The translations under genes and the position numbers were made by a program. Under the pieces are notes generated by a model. The model saw only the letters and a list, made by a program, of their open reading frames with translations. It was not told the origin of the DNA and made no database searches. From positions 151,944,575-152,008,574 of the forward strand of contig NC_134455.1 of NCBI RefSeq assembly GCF_047948215.1: a stretch of 64,000 nt of DNA, read 5' to 3'. The DNA is from Lycorma delicatula. Its lineage: Eukaryota; Arthropoda; Insecta; Hemiptera; Fulgoridae. Shown here piece after piece: positions 58,932 to 64,000 of the stretch (within the stretch, counting starts at the first letter, position 1; every line of letters begins with the position of its first letter).

Positions 58932-61900
58932 GTATGTATTGGTTATTGTTTGTTAGTATATTTTAATTTCTTAAGTTATGATTTTGCGTATACAGATATT
59001 TCAGTATATCGTTAAGTTATTCCCCTGTTAATGTGTATTGCCCGATAACATGTTATTCTGGATATCTTTGTGGTAAAAGAAACACCCTATCATTGAAAAT
59101 TGTTAATTCATTGTTATTGTCATACTGCTATATTAAATGTACATCGCTTTATTCTCTAAGGCGGTGAAATTATCATAATAGTACTGTGGTTCTAACTAAT
59201 GTAACTTATATCGATTTAATTATAATTTATCATTGCCATCAATAAATGGAAAAAGCTTAAAAATCCAATCAAAATATTAATGAATTAATTGTTCATTGAT
59301 TTTTGGTCTATGGTGCATGTATACATTTTGTTTAATTTGTTTTTATAGGTAAACATATTTATTTATGTATTCTATACTGGTCATTCCCTAATAAAGACTT
59401 TTTTTATGATCAAAAACCCCAGATCTTTGCTGGGAATCATACCCACAATCTATTGATTGGGAATTCAGCCTGCTGATTACTGTGACTGGATTGCCATAAT
59501 ATAAATTAACTGTTACTGACTACCCACTCCATGTGAAACAAGCCTTTTTTTATTTTAAAAAAATTTAAGAAATATGTGTGTTATTAATAGTATTATTTTT
59601 ATATTCTGCTTGATTGATTTAAATCATTAGTTACAATCAAATTTTATATTAGTTTTTTATTAACTATCTAAATATTAAATATTAATATTATATTAATATT
59701 CAAAATTAATTCTAATCTCATTACTTTGTTCGATTTCTCAGAAATACAAACATAAAATAAAAGATTGCTTGATTATTAAAATTTATGGTATATGAATATA
59801 CAGTTTGATTAGAAGTAACAGTGTCAGTTTTTAGTCCAGTTGTCACATTCAGGGACTGTCAGCTTAAAGCTGCAAACACTTGAAAGATTTACAGGTCTTG
59901 CACTTGAGCCTTAAAATCCACTTTGTTTTGGAAAAAAAATCTATCCAGAAATTTTGGGATTGGTTACTACTTCATCACCCAGAATTTCTTCTTCTGACCA
60001 CAGTATGAAACTGAAATTTGTAGTCTACATTTTTGCTAGGGAGCTATCACTTTTGTATACAATTCCTTGGCAAAAGTTCTTCGTCATTTGCTTTTTTAAA
60101 TTGTGGACATAATTGGTGTAGGAATTTATAACTGTCATTAATCATTTCATAAAAATAATTTAGAGGCAGTCTTCTTGTCTTATAAGAACAGAACCTGAAA
60201 AAAAACCTGTAGTTATTGGAGTATGAAATAGGTAAATAAATTGTTGAATTATTCAGTAATGACTCATCCACTTTAACTTTTTTCAATCTATTAAGTAAGC
60301 TTACTTTTATTAAGTATATGTATTACCCATTGTGTTATACTTTGATGTGTGACGTTCATAGATAGGGTGAATCATTCTTGAAGAAAACTGTGAATCAGAA
60401 GAAAAGAAGGATTAGTGTCTTTCCATAGCATTACATTGAGCATGTATTTAGTTTTTACAGCGTACAACTTAATAATTTTAGTGGATTTATGCCTCCAAAA
60501 TCCTTACTGCTGTTAGATATTGTAGGTTCCTTGTCTTTTGAATCAATGTCTTTTAACCTCCAAGTAATAGATTAACATATTATTAAATAATGTAACATTT
60601 ATTATCAGTTGCATAAAGATTCTCGGTTTCAGTTTTCAGTTTCACTGACAAGATCTTCAACTGGAAATAAATCTCCTGAAGGATTGTCTTCTGGTACAGA
60701 AAAACGTTTAGCTATTTCATCACTTTTACTGACAACATTTTCCATTGTAATATATTTAAAGAAACTTGATTCTGATACTAATAGTTTTTTATTCTCAAAG
60801 ATAAATAAACAAATAATGGGAAGCTATTAGTACAGAACTAAGCTATTAGTACAAATTATATGCATGAACTAAACAGTAATGAGATAATTTAAAAAAAAGT
60901 TATAAATCTTTGTCTCTTTGACAACAAAGCTATGAAAAAATATGCTCTAGTACAGAATTAACAGGTCACTGAACTAAGAGAATTGCCAGGTGGAGAGTTC
61001 ACTTATAAAATTTTATGAGTTAAAATTCAAGTATGTGGATAGGCAAATGTTTATGATTATAAGATTAAATATAACAAATTTATTAAACAAAGAAGGATAT
61101 TATACAAAGAGTAATTAGAAATCAATGTGTATAAAGTTTAGTAAAAAAAAGATAACTGCATCAAGAATGCATTAAACCAAGATTGTAAGCAACCCTCGTC
61201 CTTGTAGATTTTTATCATAATATATTCTACTTATTGTATTATATTACTAATATGAAATGATTCTGAATATATATACTGGGTGAGGTAAAATTCAATCTTT
61301 TCATCTTTATTGAGTACCATTTCTTATAACTATGTTACTCTTCATCAGAATTTGATATTGTCACATAAGATCATTTATTGAAGTGTTCTCTTTAAATTCA
61401 TGCATGAAATTTGTAAAAATCAGTGGGAAATGTTTACATTATATCACATATCTTATACATATACATGTTTGTTTATTTACAAGGCGGTGGTTATTAAATA
61501 ACAAGGCAGAGCAGATTGTGAGTCATGTACTCACTGCAGCAAAATGCGCTTGCACCTTGATTGAATTGAAGCTTTTGAAAGCAGTTGATTCAAGCATTGT
61601 TTTCTTTCATTCATAGTTAGTGCTTAGTTACGAAACATGTTGAAGTTGTTTTGCCAGAATAATGAAGACATTATTCTGGCATACTTGAGCAAGTTTTTCT
61701 GGATATTATTTACATTCCTCTATAAATCCATTGTCAATTTTGACATTTTTTTGGATAAAAATCTGCAAGAAAAGCATATATTTAACTGAATTCATCTGAA
61801 TTTATGGAATTGTTTATTTTTTAATCTGCACCTTGCAAAAGTTGAAAGCATTAAAATGAATATTTTAATAAAATATTTAATTCTAAAATATGTTTTATAT

Positions 61901-62104
61901 TTAAGGGAATAAAGTACCAGCTGAGGGGTTAGTTTTAGGAAAAATATTTTATTGCAAGTTATTAGATAAGTTCATTTACTTACATAAATTTTTTTTTTTT
62001 AGAATTGGTTTATTGTGGTAATATACTGGATGATGAAGCAAGTCTCAGTTCAAGTGGACTTAAACCTGGAGTTATGGTGCATGTATTAAAGAAGAAAGCA
62101 AAAG
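58790..62104 (+). CDS. UBL7: Ubiquitin-like domain protein, probably UBL7 (3' incomplete)
   Basis: Exons 58790-58931 and 62003-62104 (GT-AG, phase 1) give 81 codons plus one base and continue past the window through another phase-1 donor (GTAAGT at 62105). The protein starts MSSLILGIRLSLYDFQRVKL and has the ubiquitin fold pattern. A charged strand-helix region (FETKIEQFKIEVSKKANLP) is followed by ELVYCGNILDDEASLSSSGL and KPGVMVHVLKKK. The LIYCG..L.DD..L...GI.PG..VHVL signature fits the N-terminal domain of UBL7. UBL7 is a UBL/UBA adaptor; its UBA end is not visible here. The start is the first ATG of the open frame, in context ACATGTC. The intron is 3.1 kb. Another UBL protein is possible. 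Confidence 0.7.
59415..59505 (-). mobile_element. tRNA-like SINE remnant in the UBL7-like intron
   Basis: On the minus strand an A-box-like CAGTAATCAGCAGGCTGAAT and a B-box-like GGGTATGATTCCC are correctly spaced for a tRNA head. The body has decayed. Confidence 0.5.
60047..60745 (-). other. Decayed coding-like sequence in the UBL7-like intron
   Basis: Two minus-strand open pieces, a 38-codon ATG frame (60745-60629, MENVVSKSDEIAKRFSVPED and on) and a 79-codon frame (60286-60047, including YFYEMINDSYKFLHQLCPQF), look more protein-like than the surroundings. They could belong to one decayed transposon or retrocopy. I do not recognise either. Confidence 0.3.
61652..61681. repeat. Perfect fold-back palindrome, 13-bp arms
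   Basis: TGCCAGAATAATG (61652-61664), AAGA loop, exact reverse complement at 61669-61681. Confidence 0.9.
62003..62104 (+). CDS. UBL7: UBL7-like exon 2
   Basis: A poly-T tract and AG end at 62002. The first two bases complete Glu, then LVYCGNILDDEASL, GLKPGVMVHVLKKKAK. The donor is GTAAGT at 62105. Confidence 0.75.
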
Positions 62105-62512
62105 GTAAGTAATCATGTTGTTTTTATCTGTTACATTGTAAATAATGATTATAATTACATGTATTAAATAAATAATCCAAACCTCATAGTAGCTCCTTAA
62201 TTAATTTTAATAGAACTGCAGAAGCTGATTTTAGTAGGAGTCTAAAATTAAAGCTCCTCTATGTGTCTACGTACATTATTATAAAGACACAGTAGGGCCT
62301 ACATATATCAGGAAAAGAAGAACCCATTTTCATCCAGTCATCCTCCATCAATTTTGTTAAATGAAAGTTATTAAAGTTTAAATTAAGATGATAGCGCTTT
62401 TATCTAGTTATCAGGTTTCATTCATACACTAATTGCATGTGACGAACGACAAAAGAGACAGCCATGATTGTTTAAACAGAAAAACATTCATTTGTATAAC
62501 TCTCCGTATGCT

Positions 62513-62564
62513 GGAAGTAAACTTGATGAGCATACCTCTCCGTATGCTCATCAAGTTTACTTCC
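62513..62564. repeat. Perfect fold-back palindrome, 22-bp arms
   Basis: 62513-62534 and 62543-62564 are exact reverse complements around an 8-nt loop. CTCTCCGTATGCT occurs just before the palindrome (62500) and again across its loop (62537). Confidence 0.93.
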
Positions 62565-62589
62565 TTATCTTAATTGGTCTGTTTGTGAT

Positions 62590-64000
62590 GACTTTCACAG
62601 CAGTGATCACAGCCAATTATTATTTCTTTTGATGTCGACCATGAGGTGAGAACAAGGCCACAGAGATGGATTGTTGAAAAGGCGGATTGGAACGGTTACC
62701 ATAAAGCCTTCCCGTCACAGTATGTCTGTGGCACGGGCATCCTTGATCAACTTTCCTCTTTTACGTCCATGATTGTTGAGATGCTAACAGACATATCCTA
62801 CAAACACTAGGAAACCCTACACGTCCTTCTGTTCCTTGGTGGAATGATGATTGCCAGAACGCTATTAGCAAGCGACAGCAAGCATTGCATAAATTTAACT
62901 GCAGGCCTACAGATGAACATATGAATTTTTATTGTCAGGCCAGAGCGATATATCGTCGGGTATTCTTGGACACTAGGAGGAGGTCGTGGAGGAAATAACA
63001 TAGACACCATCTCACGCACTACTCCCATGACTACTGTGTGGAAAAAGATCTGTGCTATTTTTGGGTCACCCAAACAATCCATTTTCGGGCTTCTTCTTGA
63101 AAGAGAACTCCTTTCATCATCTTCTACAGTGGCAACTATATCAGCAAATACTTTTCCACTCGGTGTCTCTCACTTCATCATATGGTAACAAATTTCAGAT
63201 GTACAAGATACAGATAGAAAGATTACTGTTGAAAATTGGGGCTTCGATTGGTGAATTAAATGCTCCATTCGCATTTAAGGAGTTATTAAGCACACTTGCA
63301 AACTCACGTGACACTCCCCATGGACCTGACAATGTACATCTCTGTATGCTGTTGCACCTTCCTCATACAGCATTACAACATCTATTGACCGTTTATAATG
63401 ATATATTCTCTGCGCAAGTCTTCCCACCTGTCTGGTCGGAGGCCATTGTCATACCAGTAATTAAGCCTGGTAACATCAAATTGAGACCCTCAAGCTACTG
63501 CCCAATCTCCTTGACAAACGTCCTATGCAAGGTAATGGAGAGGATGGTGAACCACAGACTTACGTGGTACTTGGAGACCACATTGCCTTTTATCTCCAGA
63601 AAAATATGGTTTGGTTGCCATGTGGTTGTAGTGTCCTCACTTATGCTGACGATGCACTGCTACTGATTGAAGGTGATTTGCGTAACGAAGTATAGTTTTG
63701 AGCTGCTCATGCTTGTGAGACACTCCGACTGTGGAGTCTCCAACATGAGATAATTTTCAGCCCTGAGAAAACCACAATGATGTTGATTAAGGGCCGATTG
63801 GCTGCTTCCTGAAGAATCCGGGTTCAGATGGCTGGTCTCCCCATTTGGTACTTTACGGTTCAGAAATACCTGGGTGTTATCCTTTATGAGAATTTTTGGT
63901 TTAAGGAATATCTATAGTATATGGCAAAAAGGGCCATGGGAGGCAATCTGTGATATAGCTGGAGTCAAGCCAATAGATATCTTGGCTAATGAGTGTAAGG
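62590..64000 (+). mobile_element. Jockey/R1-group LINE, 5'-truncated, running off the right edge
   Basis: In shifting frames the plus strand reads RPRWIVEKADWNGYHKAFPS, ILDQLSSFTSMIVEM, RVFLDTRRRSWRK-like and TTPMTTVWKKICAIFGSP. It then reads NAPFAFKELLSTLANSRDTP, HLCMLLHLPHTALQHLLTVY, WSEAIVIPVIKPGN and PISLTNVLCKVMERMVNHRL of the RT. After a gap, LTYADDALLLIEGD (catalytic box intact), LWSLQHEIIFSPEKTTMMLI and KYLGVILYENFWF follow. RT sequence between NHRLTWYLETT and YADD is largely missing, an internal deletion. It is dead by frameshifts. Confidence 0.82.
63226..63666 (+). pseudogene. LINE reverse transcriptase, N-terminal half
   Basis: Part of a 204-codon frame starting at 63052. RT landmarks SRDTPHGPDNVHLCML, FPPVWSEAIVIPVIKPGN, SYCPISLTNVLCKVMERMV and NHRLTWYLE are in order. 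The frame then crosses a deletion into the YADD region in the wrong phase and ends at 63666. Confidence 0.8.

Overview
This is a eukaryotic, AT-rich insect chromosome segment with long introns and many interspersed repeats. The organism is most likely a hemipteran. The main evidence is a two-exon insect defensin whose mature peptide has the hemipteran/triatomine-like form (starts [10 protein letters not shown]-alpha-beta cysteine spacing 16-3-9-4-1). Typical GT-AG introns, and the mixture of Jockey/R1-like LINEs, an endonuclease-reverse-transcriptase LINE of the RTE/craniofacial-2-like type, mariners, a Penelope-like element and tRNA-derived SINEs, fit the same conclusion.

Three host genes are supported, all on the + strand. 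(1) 2209-27259: the C-terminal 454 codons of the spliceosomal DEAD-box helicase DDX46/Prp5 in seven exons. All phases join in frame; the 5' exons lie left of the window. (2) 39445-46686: a complete 95-aa preprodefensin in two exons separated by a 7-kb intron. (3) 58790-62104: the first two coding exons of a ubiquitin-like-domain protein, best matched to UBL7, running off the right edge. A possible fourth coding exon, of unknown function, lies on the minus strand at 47851-48227.

Layout. 1-1950: minus-strand Jockey-like LINE ORF1 remnant in a DDX46 intron. 2482-10857: one 8.4-kb DDX46 intron holding a dead mariner (about 4110-5200) and a Penelope-like element (5257 to about 10100), which is split by a 3.4-kb DNA transposon with about 0.75-kb terminal inverted repeats (5512-8936). 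10974-17631: further introns with a second mariner (about 11060-12200), fold-back palindromes and a GC-rich island (about 14380-15070). 20864-27016: intron with two inverted-repeat elements. 27360-39440: intergenic, mostly LINE debris, including a roughly 4.4-kb minus-strand Jockey element with a nested 0.5-kb repeat. 39551-46504: defensin intron with a tRNA-SINE, a hAT MITE with intact 8-bp target duplication and a LINE 3' end. 46850-58600: repeats, a LINE ORF1 remnant and a nearly full-length plus-strand LINE (about 52490-55905) with a nested SINE. 58680-62104: UBL7-like gene start. 62590-64000: R1/Jockey-type LINE leaving the window.

The host genes look unrelated in function (pre-mRNA splicing, innate immunity, ubiquitin-like signalling). 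I found no operon-like or new defence system. The most unusual items are the two long-TIR transposons with poorly known proteins, the asparagine-rich minus-strand exon with one in-frame TGA, and a recurring series of short perfect fold-back palindromes that look like template-switch mutations. LINE, SINE and transposon outer boundaries are approximate unless stated otherwise.
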